From contig JAFQIF010000192.1 of the NCBI GenBank assembly GCA_017397695.1, positions 1-13,398 of the forward strand: a stretch of 13,398 bases of DNA. Reading direction: 5' to 3'. Of the stretch, positions 1 to 5,925 are shown in pieces. Position numbers and translations under genes: made by a program. The notes beneath the pieces were generated by a model, which saw only the letters and a list, made by a program, of their open reading frames with translations, had not been told where the DNA came from and made no database searches. How positions within the stretch are numbered: the stretch's first letter is position 1; each line of letters opens with the position of its first letter. The DNA is from Clostridia bacterium. Its GTDB lineage: Bacteria; Bacillota_A; Clostridia; Christensenellales; Aristaeellaceae.

Positions 1-404
1 AAACGCTCAGATTTATTGAGTTTGCGGAACATACGAAGAATAACGTCCCGGACGGAATGGAAAAGGCAGTTGAGCAAAGAACGGTCTCTGCGGAAGAAGA
101 TGCGAAGCTCTTCGGGGATGGTGAAGACGCAGTGCCTGTGAACACACTGGATGATTTTGAAAGACATAGAAGTAGTGCGCTGAATGGAGTAGAGATTTCC
201 ACAGGAAGGGCAAAAACGACTTTTGCAGCGAAAAGGAACAAATTTGAGCGCACCACAAGAAGGACACCCGTACATAGCTCCGCCGTAAGCAGGATCTCCG
301 CAATGAATCATCTTTTCGATGCTTTCGAGAACAACAGGGCGAATCTTAAGGGTGTACTTGATTTCTTCGTAGTGGTCTGAAAAGATTTGCTGCAAGATGT
401 TCAT
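1..404 (-). CDS. IS91-family transposase, N-terminal part (runs off left edge)
   Basis: Reading the minus strand from an ATG at 404 gives about 134 codons open to the window edge. The protein starts MNILQQIFSDHYEE and has a cysteine-rich zinc-binding region with Cys47, Cys50, Cys60, Cys65 and Cys68 (CPSCG, then CKSRFCPSCGN). This is followed by HRHCVFTIPEELR (about 89-101) and a LLNCLFHSVRD stretch (110-120). This arrangement is what I know from IS91/IS801-type transposases, in which the zinc domain precedes a Y2 rolling-circle (HUH-like) catalytic domain. The catalytic part lies outside the window, so intactness cannot be judged. An alternative in-frame ATG at 449 would add 15 residues. Neither start has a clear Shine-Dalgarno sequence, as is common for weakly expressed transposases. 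It is transcribed away from the metabolic genes. The family is fairly certain; the exact start is not. Confidence 0.85.
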   Translation of the reverse strand, partial: MNILQQIFSDHYEEIKYTLKIRPVVLESIEKMIHCGDPAYGGAMYGCPSCGALKFVPFRCKSRFCPSCGNLYSIQRTTSMSFKIIQCVHRHCVFTIPEELRIFFRRDRSLLNCLFHSVRDVILRMFRKLNKSER

Positions 405-440
405 AGCAACATTGTACAGCAAAAGCTGGCAAGAAAATAC

Positions 441-460
441 CCCCCTCATGATTGAGGGGG
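441..460. repeat. Perfect inverted repeat, possible IS91 element end
   Basis: CCCCCTCA (441-448) and TGAGGGGG (453-460) form a perfect 8-bp stem with a TGAT loop, followed by another G run at 463-467. It lies about 40 bp upstream of the transposase start. IS91-type elements lack classical terminal inverted repeats but have hairpin-forming ends (terIS and oriIS). By position this could belong to the terIS side. The assignment is an inference, because the element's outer boundary cannot be fixed from a single copy. Confidence 0.45.
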
Positions 461-742
461 CAGGGGGAGCTGATGCGGGCTTGCCCGCTTTTTTATCTCA
501 TGGCTGCCGCTATTCTGCCGCGTCAAGCGTTGCCGGAGGTCAGAACCCTGCTGGCGCTTAACGAGGATCTTTGCTGTCGGGAAGTGAGGAAGAAGCGGAT
601 TGCGCTGTTCCTGCGGATGTTTGAAAAGCGGAAGGCGGATGCAGTGTTTATATGGGAGAAAGTGCAGGGCGGCAAAACGCTTGAGTCCATGTTCCGTCTG
701 TTTACGAATGCGAAGAAAAGCGTTATAATAAAACATATATAG
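452..742 (+). CDS. Short unrecognised ORF, possible 3' remnant of a disrupted gene
   Basis: The reading frame is open from a TTG at 452 (ATGs in frame at 473 and 500) to TAG at 740-742, about 80-96 residues. No candidate start has a ribosome binding site, and the TTG lies inside the G-rich hairpin. From about residue 23 on, codon choice looks like real coding sequence for this genome (many gcg, ctg, aag, cgg, gcc/ggc). The predicted peptide is basic, with FLRMFEKRKAD and FIWEKVQGGKTLESMFRLF segments, and I do not recognise it. Its last codons overlap a consensus promoter for manA. The most economical reading is the surviving 3' end of a gene whose 5' part was lost when the neighbouring IS91-type element arrived. 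A chance ORF is the alternative. Confidence 0.3.
   Translation: MRGQGELMRACPLFYLMAAAILPRQALPEVRTLLALNEDLCCREVRKKRIALFLRMFEKRKADAVFIWEKVQGGKTLESMFRLFTNAKKSVIIKHI
475..494 (+). terminator. Short rho-independent terminator-like hairpin
   Basis: GCGGGC (475-480) and GCCCGC (483-488) form a 6-bp all-GC stem with a TT loop, followed directly by six T residues. The T tract is on the plus strand, so it would stop transcription coming from the left. No plus-strand gene is seen to its left within the window. It may therefore insulate the metabolic genes from the element, or be part of the hairpin-rich end of the IS91-type element. The two-base loop is tight; opening the last GC pair would give a four-base loop. 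Confidence 0.45.
701..729 (+). promoter_or_regulatory. Sigma-A-type promoter, probably for manA
   Basis: TTTACG (701-706) and a perfect TATAAT (724-729) are separated by 17 bp. Transcription would start near 736 and leave an untranslated leader of about 125 nt before manA at 862. The -35 box is only a partial match to TTGACA. It is the nearest promoter-like sequence upstream of manA. Confidence 0.6.
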
Positions 743-861
743 CCCGATTCTGATCCATATGCTGCGGATCATGCGCCGGTGATACGGCGGTATGCATGGC
801 GCGCGGCGTGGATATGCAATGATGGTTTTGCTGACCGTTGTCTCGCTGCGGAGAAAGAACA
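742..861 (+). promoter_or_regulatory. Leader of manA with possible stem-loops
   Basis: This gene-free stretch follows the promoter. It contains GATCC (752-756) opposite GGATC (766-770), CGCCG (774-778) opposite CGGCG (785-789) with a GTGATA loop, and TGCAT (793-797) opposite ATGCA (814-818). All are 5-bp stems, and two are close together. I see no match to a riboswitch or T-box that I can name. A ribosome binding site GGAG (850-853) lies 8 nt before the manA ATG. Structured regulation is only a possibility. Confidence 0.25.
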
Positions 862-1851
862 ATGAGAAAAACAGAGATTTGTCCTATGCTGCTTAAACCG
901 GCTTTCCGGGCGTATCCGTGGGGCGGAGAGCGCCTGCTTCGCGACTTTGGCAAGGAGACGGACGTCAGGCCGCTGGCGGAGAGCTGGGAGGTCAGCTGTC
1001 ATGAGGGCTGGCTGTCGGTGATTGCATCGGGGCCTGATCAGGGCAGAACGCTGCGCGATTATCTGCTGGAGGAGCCGAAGCGGATGCATGAGGATGCGCT
1101 GGAGGGAGAAGCGTTTCCGCTGCTGATCAAGCTGATTGACGCGAAACGGACGCTGGCTCTTCAGGTGCATCCCGACGACGCCTATGCGTGGCGGATGGAA
1201 GGCAGTCAGGGAAAGACGGAGATGTGGGTCGTGCTCGATGCTGAGCCTGGCGCGGGCGTGTATTACGGCTTTAAAGAAAATACGAGCGAAAAGCAGGTGC
1301 GCGACGCCATTGAGGCGGGCACGCTGTGTGATTTGCTGGCCTTTTTTGAAGTGCGCGCGGGAGACGCCTTCTTCATTCCGTCCGGCGTGGTGCATGCCAT
1401 CGGGGAGGGACTGGTCGTCGCTGAGGTTCAGCAAAACAGCGATATCACCTATCGGCTGTATGACTTTGGTTACCTTGGCCCGGATGGCAAGCCGAGGGAA
1501 ATGCACATCGACAAGGGGCTGGAAGTAGCCAGGCTGCAGCCGGCGCCGCAGCGTCATATGGGCGAACGGGAAGAAGAGGTCGTCCGGGGCGGCACAAGAA
1601 TCATGCTGGCGGACTGCGAATGGTTTTCCGTCAGCATGCTGAACGTGGAAGGCGATATGCCGCTGCATGCTGACGGCAGAAGCTTTCACGCGCTTCTTTG
1701 CGTGAGCGGTTCCTGCGGGATCACATTCGGCGGAGAACGGCTGACGCTTGACAGGGGCGCCAGCGCGTTTGTGCCCGCGGGAATAGGGGAATATGTGCTC
1801 AGCGGCAGCGCGCAGGTGCTGCTGTCTGCCCGCGGTCATGCGCAGGGATGA
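862..1851 (+). CDS. manA: Mannose-6-phosphate isomerase, class I (type I PMI)
   Basis: It is a cytoplasmic zinc enzyme interconverting mannose-6-phosphate and fructose-6-phosphate, linking mannose use or mannose-based glycan synthesis to glycolysis. It has 329 residues, the usual size of the short Firmicutes type. The cupin metal site is visible: Gln101 and His103 in QVHPDD, Glu120 in GKTEMWVV and His178 in IPSGVVHAIG. The family signature YRLYDFG follows at 197-203, with Arg198 as the likely catalytic arginine. The N-terminal FRAYPWGG (15-22) is also typical. ATG at 862 is chosen because GGAG lies 8 nt upstream; the frame is open back to a TTG at 838 but without a better site. It is probably a single-gene unit, because the next gene has its own promoter 14 bp after the stop. 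ManA activity is the expected role. Similar cupins can act on other phosphosugars, but all key residues are present. Confidence 0.93.
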   Translation: MRKTEICPMLLKPAFRAYPWGGERLLRDFGKETDVRPLAESWEVSCHEGWLSVIASGPDQGRTLRDYLLEEPKRMHEDALEGEAFPLLIKLIDAKRTLALQVHPDDAYAWRMEGSQGKTEMWVVLDAEPGAGVYYGFKENTSEKQVRDAIEAGTLCDLLAFFEVRAGDAFFIPSGVVHAIGEGLVVAEVQQNSDITYRLYDFGYLGPDGKPREMHIDKGLEVARLQPAPQRHMGEREEEVVRGGTRIMLADCEWFSVSMLNVEGDMPLHADGRSFHALLCVSGSCGITFGGERLTLDRGASAFVPAGIGEYVLSGSAQVLLSARGHAQG

Positions 1852-1864
1852 AAAAAGACCATCC

Positions 1865-1893
1865 TTTTCATTTGTACGGCTGGAGATTATAAT
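1865..1893 (+). promoter_or_regulatory. Sigma-A-type promoter for the phosphofructokinase gene
   Basis: TTTTCA (1865-1870) and a perfect TATAAT (1888-1893) are spaced by 17 bp in the 82-bp AT-rich gap after manA. The start site would be near 1900. A strong ribosome binding site GGGGAGG (1922-1928) precedes the ATG at 1934. Confidence 0.65.
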
Positions 1894-1933
1894 GATATAT
1901 ATAACAATACGTTCATGAAACGGGGAGGTACAT

Positions 1934-3091
1934 ATGGCTGGTAATCTGCTTCTGGTTCATGGCGGCGGACCGACTGCCGTCATCAATGCATCGCTTTACG
2001 GAGCGATCTGTCAGGCGAAGGAAGAGGCGCAGGTGGATCGCATCTATGCGGCCATCGGCGGAACGGGCGGCCTGCTTGCGGGCAATCTCAAGGACATCAC
2101 CGATGTGGGGCAGCAGCAGCTGGAATTGCTGCTGCACACGCCGGGCAGCGCCATCGGGACGAGCCGCGACGAGCTGGAGAAGGAGCATTATGAGGCGATG
2201 CTGCCGGTGTTTGAGCGCTTCGGCATCAAGTATGTGCTCATGAATGGCGGCAACGGAACGATGGATACCTGCGGCAAGATCTGTCAGGCGTGCGCGGGTA
2301 CGGACATCCGTGTGATGGGTATTCCCAAGACGATGGACAATGACATCGCCGTCACGGATCATGCGCCGGGCTTTGCCAGTGCTGCCCGGTATATCGCCCA
2401 GAGTGTGGCGGAGGTCTGCGCGGACGTTCAGGGGCTTCCGATTCACGTGGTTGTGATTGAGGCGTGCGGCAGAAATGCGGGATGGATCACGGCGGCTTCC
2501 GCGCTGGCGCGGGACTGCGGCGTGGACGGTCCGGATCTGATCTACCTGCCGGAGCGCCCGTTTGACGAGGAGCGCTACATTGAGGACGTCAAGGCTGTGC
2601 TTGAAAAGAAGCGCGGCGTTGTTGTGGTGTGCAGCGAGGGCCTGACGGACAAGGACGGAAAGAATATTGTGCCGCCGGTATTCCGCTCCGGCCGCTCGAC
2701 GTACTTCGGCGATGTATCCGCGCATCTGGCGATGCTGGTGATCAAGCGCCTGGGCTACAAGGCCAGAAGCGAAAAGCCGGGCCTGATCGGCCGCGCGTCC
2801 ATGCTGCATGTGTCGCCTGTGGATCAGCATGAGGCTATCGCCGTGGGCCGCGAAGCAGTGCGTGCCTGCGTGGCGGGCGAAAGCGGCAAGATGGTCGCGC
2901 TGATGCGCGAGGAAGGCGAGGCGTACCGCGTGCGCACGGAACTGATTGATGTGCACGATGTGATGCTCCATGAAAAGAAAATGCCCGACAGCTATATCAA
3001 CGAACGCGGCAACGGCGTGACGGAGGCGTTTGTCAATTGGTGCAGGCCGCTGCTGGGCGGAGAGCTGCCGAAGATGATAAGCTTCAAATAA
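1934..3091 (+). CDS. 6-phosphofructokinase family (PfkA/PFP), phosphoryl donor uncertain
   Basis: It phosphorylates fructose-6-phosphate at C1 to fructose-1,6-bisphosphate in the cytoplasm, using either ATP or pyrophosphate. It has 385 residues, longer than classical bacterial PfkA (about 320) and close to the roughly 400-residue PPi-type group. Visible motifs are the N-terminal GGGPTAVIN (10-18), GGNGTMDT (105-112), PKTMDND (131-137) with the catalytic Asp135, GFASAARY (146-153) and GRNAGW (179-184) for sugar-phosphate binding. The lysine of PKT (Lys132, equivalent to E. coli position 124) is typical of PPi-dependent enzymes. Position 108, equivalent to E. coli Gly104, is glycine as in ATP enzymes, where PPi enzymes usually have aspartate. 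Donor preference therefore cannot be assigned. GGGGAGG 5 nt before ATG fixes the start. It has its own promoter and is followed by another, so it is probably monocistronic. Confidence 0.9.
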   Translation: MAGNLLLVHGGGPTAVINASLYGAICQAKEEAQVDRIYAAIGGTGGLLAGNLKDITDVGQQQLELLLHTPGSAIGTSRDELEKEHYEAMLPVFERFGIKYVLMNGGNGTMDTCGKICQACAGTDIRVMGIPKTMDNDIAVTDHAPGFASAARYIAQSVAEVCADVQGLPIHVVVIEACGRNAGWITAASALARDCGVDGPDLIYLPERPFDEERYIEDVKAVLEKKRGVVVVCSEGLTDKDGKNIVPPVFRSGRSTYFGDVSAHLAMLVIKRLGYKARSEKPGLIGRASMLHVSPVDQHEAIAVGREAVRACVAGESGKMVALMREEGEAYRVRTELIDVHDVMLHEKKMPDSYINERGNGVTEAFVNWCRPLLGGELPKMISFK

Positions 3092-3122
3092 ACGATTTAC
3101 ACAGGATGATGAAAAATCATAC

Positions 3123-3151
3123 TTCCTTTTGTTCAATGTGTGAGGTATAAT
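3123..3151 (+). promoter_or_regulatory. Promoter for the ABC importer operon
   Basis: A perfect TATAAT (3146-3151) lies 65 bp before the permease start. The best-spaced -35 (TTCCTT, 3123-3128, 17-bp spacer) is poor, so activity may need an activator or upstream AT-rich DNA. The rest of the 125-bp gap (3092-3216) shows no convincing terminator for the preceding gene and no riboswitch I can recognise, including no TPP-type element. Confidence 0.5.
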
Positions 3152-3216
3152 AGGAGACAACGACAATCATATCCCCCAATTTCTGTAGCTTTTTATGAGT
3201 GAAAAGGAGAAAGTCT

Positions 3217-4008
3217 ATGGACAAGCGCAACTCGAAGAGCGGGCTGGCCGACCGGATCCCCGGCAAGGTCTGGCTGCTGCTTTCCTTCCTCGCGGCTTTG
3301 CTGCTGTGGTGGGTGCTCTCCATCATCCCGGCAACATCGCGCGCCTTCCCCAACATGTTCAAGGTTCTGGGCAGCATCTCCACGATGATTACCCGCGGCG
3401 TGCTCTGGAAGGACATCTCTTCCAGCCTCATCTCCGTATTCTCCGGCTATGTGCTGGGCTTTGTGATCGCTCTGCCGGTCGCCATCCTGATGGCGTGGTA
3501 TAAGCCGGTGCGCTTCATCATCGAGCCGTGGATCCAGTTCATCCGCAACATCCCGCCGCTGGCGTATGTTCCGCTGATCGTTATCGCTGCCGGCGTTGGC
3601 CGCAAGCCGCAGATCATCGTCATCACCATCGCCTGCTTCCTGACCATGTGCGTGACGATCTATCAGGGCGTCATCAACGTAGACGAGACGCTCATCAAGG
3701 CCGCGCGCGTGCTGGGCGCGACGGATAAGGACATTTTCGTCCGCGTCATCGCTCCGGCGACGCTGCCCTTCATCCTTACCGCGATTCGTCTGGGCGCGTC
3801 TGTCGCGCTGACCACGCTGATCGCCGCAGAGTCCACCGGTGCGACTGCCGGCCTGGGCATGCGTATCCGCAGCCTGAACAACAGCTTTGAGCCGGCGCCG
3901 ATGCTGCTGTACATCATCATTATCGGTATCCTCGGCATTACCATCGAAAAGCTCATTAAGACCGCTGAAAGGAGGCTCACGTCGTGGCAGGAGAAGCGCG
4001 AGATCTGA
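3217..4008 (+). CDS. ABC importer permease, SsuC/TauC/NrtB-like
   Basis: It is the integral membrane subunit of an importer for small organic or inorganic anions; in this family the substrates include alkanesulfonates, taurine, nitrate and pyrimidine precursors of thiamine. It has 263 residues, the family's usual size. Hydrophobic segments lie at about 19-37, 72-94, 113-126, 132-150, 182-203 and 228-246. The EAA loop that contacts the ATPase is clear: AARVLGATDKDIF (162-174), with the conserved Gly at 167. It starts at ATG 3217, with AAGGAGA (3204-3210) 6 nt upstream; GTG at 3199 in frame is less likely. It is the first gene of a three-gene cassette with ATPase and binding protein. The substrate is unknown: no sulfonate monooxygenase, nitrate or thiamine genes are nearby. 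Codons end in C more often, by eye, than in manA and the phosphofructokinase gene. Confidence 0.9.
   Translation: MDKRNSKSGLADRIPGKVWLLLSFLAALLLWWVLSIIPATSRAFPNMFKVLGSISTMITRGVLWKDISSSLISVFSGYVLGFVIALPVAILMAWYKPVRFIIEPWIQFIRNIPPLAYVPLIVIAAGVGRKPQIIVITIACFLTMCVTIYQGVINVDETLIKAARVLGATDKDIFVRVIAPATLPFILTAIRLGASVALTTLIAAESTGATAGLGMRIRSLNNSFEPAPMLLYIIIIGILGITIEKLIKTAERRLTSWQEKREI
3968..3975 (+). promoter_or_regulatory. Ribosome binding site deciding the ATPase start
   Basis: AAAGGAGG is close to perfect and lies 8 nt before GTG 3984, inside the end of the permease gene. The alternative ATG at 4008 overlaps the permease TGA as TGATG but has no comparable site. The GTG is therefore the preferred start, giving a 25-bp overlap that would couple translation of the two subunits. 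Confidence 0.65.
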
Positions 4009-4793
4009 TGAACAAGGAAAATGTGTGCATCCGTATTGACGGCGTGCGCAAGGTGTTCAATGGCCGCAACGGCGAAATGGTCGCTCTCAACGGCGTTGAC
4101 CTTGACATTCATGACAACGAGTTTATCTGCGTGGTCGGCCCGTCCGGCTGCGGCAAGTCGACCCTGCTCAACATCATCGCCGGCCTGCTTGAGCCGACCG
4201 AGGGCAAGGTCTACTGCAATGGCAAGGAAGTGACCGGCACGGGCACCGAGCGCGGCGTGGTCTTCCAGCAGTATGCGCTCTTCCCGTGGCTGACCGTCAA
4301 GAAGAACGTCATGTTCGCGCTGGAAATGCGCGGCGTTAAGGGCAAAGAGGCTGAAGCCGAGGCCATGAAGTATCTGGAGATGGTCGATCTGGCGAAGTTC
4401 GCCGATCACTATCCGAAGGAGCTTTCCGGCGGCATGAAGCAGCGCGTGGCCATCGCCCGCGCGTATGCGGCGGAGCCGCAGGTGCTGCTGATGGACGAGC
4501 CGTTCGGCGCGCTGGACGCGCAGACCCGTACCCAGCTGCAGACCGAATTGCTTGAAACCTGGCAGAAGAAGAAGAAAACCTGCTTCTTCATCACCCATGA
4601 CGTCGACGAGGCGATCATTCTGGCGCAGAAGGTCATCATCATGAGCGCGCGCCCGGGCCGCATCAAGCGCATCGTGGATATCAATATTCCGTATCCGCGT
4701 ACGCAGGAGACCAAGATGACGCCTGAGTTCATCCAGCTTAAGAATGAAATCTGGGGTCAGGTCTATCAGGAGTACCTTGAGGTCAGGAAGTAA
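3984..4793 (+). CDS. ABC importer ATP-binding protein, SsuB/TauB/NrtD-like
   Basis: It is the cytoplasmic ATPase that powers the importer. It has 269 residues from GTG 3984, or 261 from ATG 4008. All nucleotide-binding motifs are intact: Walker A GPSGCGKST (52-60), Q-loop at Gln95/Gln96, signature LSGGMKQR (147-154), Walker B VLLMDEP (167-173), D-loop ALD (176-178) and the switch histidine His205 in FITHDVDEA. QQYALFPWLTV (95-105) and the FGALDAQTR region are characteristic of the sulfonate/taurine/nitrate ATPase group. It lies between its permease (overlapping) and its binding protein. It is predicted to be functional; the family is certain, the substrate is not. Confidence 0.94.
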   Translation: MAGEARDLMNKENVCIRIDGVRKVFNGRNGEMVALNGVDLDIHDNEFICVVGPSGCGKSTLLNIIAGLLEPTEGKVYCNGKEVTGTGTERGVVFQQYALFPWLTVKKNVMFALEMRGVKGKEAEAEAMKYLEMVDLAKFADHYPKELSGGMKQRVAIARAYAAEPQVLLMDEPFGALDAQTRTQLQTELLETWQKKKKTCFFITHDVDEAIILAQKVIIMSARPGRIKRIVDINIPYPRTQETKMTPEFIQLKNEIWGQVYQEYLEVRK

Positions 4794-4801
4794 ACCGCGA
4801 A

Positions 4802-4826
4802 TTTAGGCGGCGCGTGTCCGCTTAAA
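4802..4826 (+). other. Intercistronic stem-loop between ATPase and binding-protein genes
   Basis: TTTAGGCGG (4802-4810) pairs with CCGCTTAAA (4818-4826) over 9 bp with one G-U pair and a 7-nt loop. It fills most of the 55-bp gap just ahead of the binding-protein ribosome binding site (GGAGG, 4836-4840). It is followed by A residues on the plus strand, so it is not a forward terminator. Such hairpins often mark mRNA processing or protection that raises binding-protein output over the membrane subunits; that role here is an inference. Confidence 0.45.
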
Positions 4827-4848
4827 AAATAAAATGGAGGAACACACC

Positions 4849-5826
4849 ATGAAAAAGCTGCTCTCTCTCGTTCTCGTTCTGATGCTTGTGTGCATGGCGG
4901 GCGCCGCTGTGGCCAACACCAAGCTCAACATCGCTTACATGCCCAACTACGCCAGCCTCTGGAGCGTTGTGACCGGCATCAATCAGGGATACTTCGCTGA
5001 GGAAGGCCTTGACGTTCAGCTCGTCGAGTTTGCCGACGGCCCGACCATCATCGCCGCTATGGAATCCGGCTCTATCGATATGGGCTACATCGGACCGGGC
5101 GCGCACAAGCTGTGCATCAACGGCCGTGCGAAGATCTTCTGCTTCTCCCAGATTGGCGACGCCGATCACGTGCTGGCCAGCAAGAAGGCCGGTATCGAGA
5201 CCATCGCTGACCTGAAGGGCAAGAAGGTTGGCTACTCCTCCGGCACCTCTTCCGAGATGATCCTCAAGTATGCCCTTGAAGAAGCCGGCATGCAGTGGAG
5301 CGACATCGAGGCCTATGAGATGGACGCTTCCGCGCTGGTGACCGCCATGATGTCCGGCTCCATCGACGCCTGCGCCTGCTGGTCTCCGTCCACCACCACC
5401 ATCATCAATGCGAGCGCGGGCGACGTGATCTCCCTGTGCTCCAACAAGACCTTCGCGCATCGCAGCGTGTCCCCGGCTTCCTGGATCGTCCTGAACGGCT
5501 ACTATGAGAAGAACGCCGAGACCGTCCTCAAGTTCACCCGCGCGCTGTACAAGGCGATGGACTTCGGCTCCAAGCCGGAGAACTTTGAGCAGGTTGCCAA
5601 GTGGGTTGCTCAGCAGTGCGCCACCGATGAGGCCACCGCTGCTGCGCAGACTGGCGACGCCGCCTGGCCGAGCAGCGCCGAGGTTCTGGCCGCTGTTGCG
5701 GACGGCACCATCGAGGGCTACTACAAGGTTCAGCAGGACTCCTTCATCGCCTCCGGCGCGGTTGCCGCTGAGGTTCCGGTGAGCGATTACGTCCTCTTCG
5801 ACAACATGGTCGAGGCGGGCAAGTAA
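4849..5826 (+). CDS. ABC importer substrate-binding protein, SsuA/NMT1-like
   Basis: It is the extracytoplasmic protein that captures the importer's ligand. It has 325 residues, the usual family size. The N terminus MKKLLSLVLVLMLVC is a Sec signal with a hydrophobic core, and the likely signal peptidase I site is A-V-A before Asn23. Cys15 lies in the core but not in a lipobox. The mature part shows the family pattern: NIAYMP start (27-32), GYFAEEGLDV (48-57), an AAMESGSIDMGY repeat typical of NMT1/SsuA proteins (69-80), then DLKGKKVG (121-128) and a second MMSGSIDACACW segment. The start is ATG 4849 with GGAGG 8 nt upstream, not the ATG at 4834 that overlaps that site. Ligand choice cannot be read from sequence; sulfonates, taurine or thiamine-pyrimidine compounds are family options. 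C-ending codons dominate, consistent with high expression. Confidence 0.88.
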   Translation: MKKLLSLVLVLMLVCMAGAAVANTKLNIAYMPNYASLWSVVTGINQGYFAEEGLDVQLVEFADGPTIIAAMESGSIDMGYIGPGAHKLCINGRAKIFCFSQIGDADHVLASKKAGIETIADLKGKKVGYSSGTSSEMILKYALEEAGMQWSDIEAYEMDASALVTAMMSGSIDACACWSPSTTTIINASAGDVISLCSNKTFAHRSVSPASWIVLNGYYEKNAETVLKFTRALYKAMDFGSKPENFEQVAKWVAQQCATDEATAAAQTGDAAWPSSAEVLAAVADGTIEGYYKVQQDSFIASGAVAAEVPVSDYVLFDNMVEAGK

Positions 5827-5861
5827 TTCTCCCGCGCCAGGTCCTGAATTCAAAAGCATTT

Positions 5862-5899
5862 GCAAGCAGCCTGGCCCGCAAAGCCGGGCTGCTTGTCTT
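5862..5899 (+). terminator. Long terminator-like hairpin with imperfect U tract
   Basis: Positions 5862-5875 pair with 5883-5896 in a continuous 14-bp stem with two G-U pairs (outermost pair and 5872/5886) and a 7-nt loop CCGCAAA. The 3' side runs into TTGTCTTG, which is U-rich but broken by G and C. This would end the importer transcript only partly. It lies 27 bp before the kinase start, with no promoter visible between them. Confidence 0.7.
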
Positions 5900-5910
5900 G
5901 TCGGGAGAGA

Positions 5911-5919
5911 AAGGGAGGG
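5911..5919 (+). promoter_or_regulatory. Ribosome binding site selecting a TTG start for the kinase
   Basis: AAGGGAGGG lies with its GGAGG core 7 nt before TTG 5926. No in-frame ATG or GTG start is available before the first membrane segment. A start further upstream would put the hairpin of the preceding terminator inside the coding region. Confidence 0.6.
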
Positions 5920-5925
5920 AAACCA

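Noticed and set aside
57..380. Plus-strand 107-codon frame in the left end
   Set aside because: It lies opposite the IS91-type transposase frame, which has the zinc-binding cysteines and family motifs.
1845..1868. Hairpin GGGATG / CATCC followed by TTTT after manA, possible terminator
   Set aside because: The stem is only 5-6 bp with a 9-nt loop. It overlaps both the manA stop codon and the -35 region of the next promoter. It is too weak to list as a terminator.
3106..3120. Small palindrome ATGAT-GAAAA-ATCAT after the phosphofructokinase gene
   Set aside because: A 5-bp AT-rich stem without a T tract is too weak for a terminator and could be chance.
1913..3166. A 417-codon minus-strand frame opposite the phosphofructokinase gene
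   Set aside because: The opposite strand has all phosphofructokinase motifs, a ribosome binding site and a promoter; this frame has none.
3092..3216. Search for a TPP riboswitch or other leader RNA before the NMT1-type importer
   Set aside because: No CTGAGA-type thi-box or other recognisable riboswitch core is visible; only a promoter and a ribosome binding site are supported.
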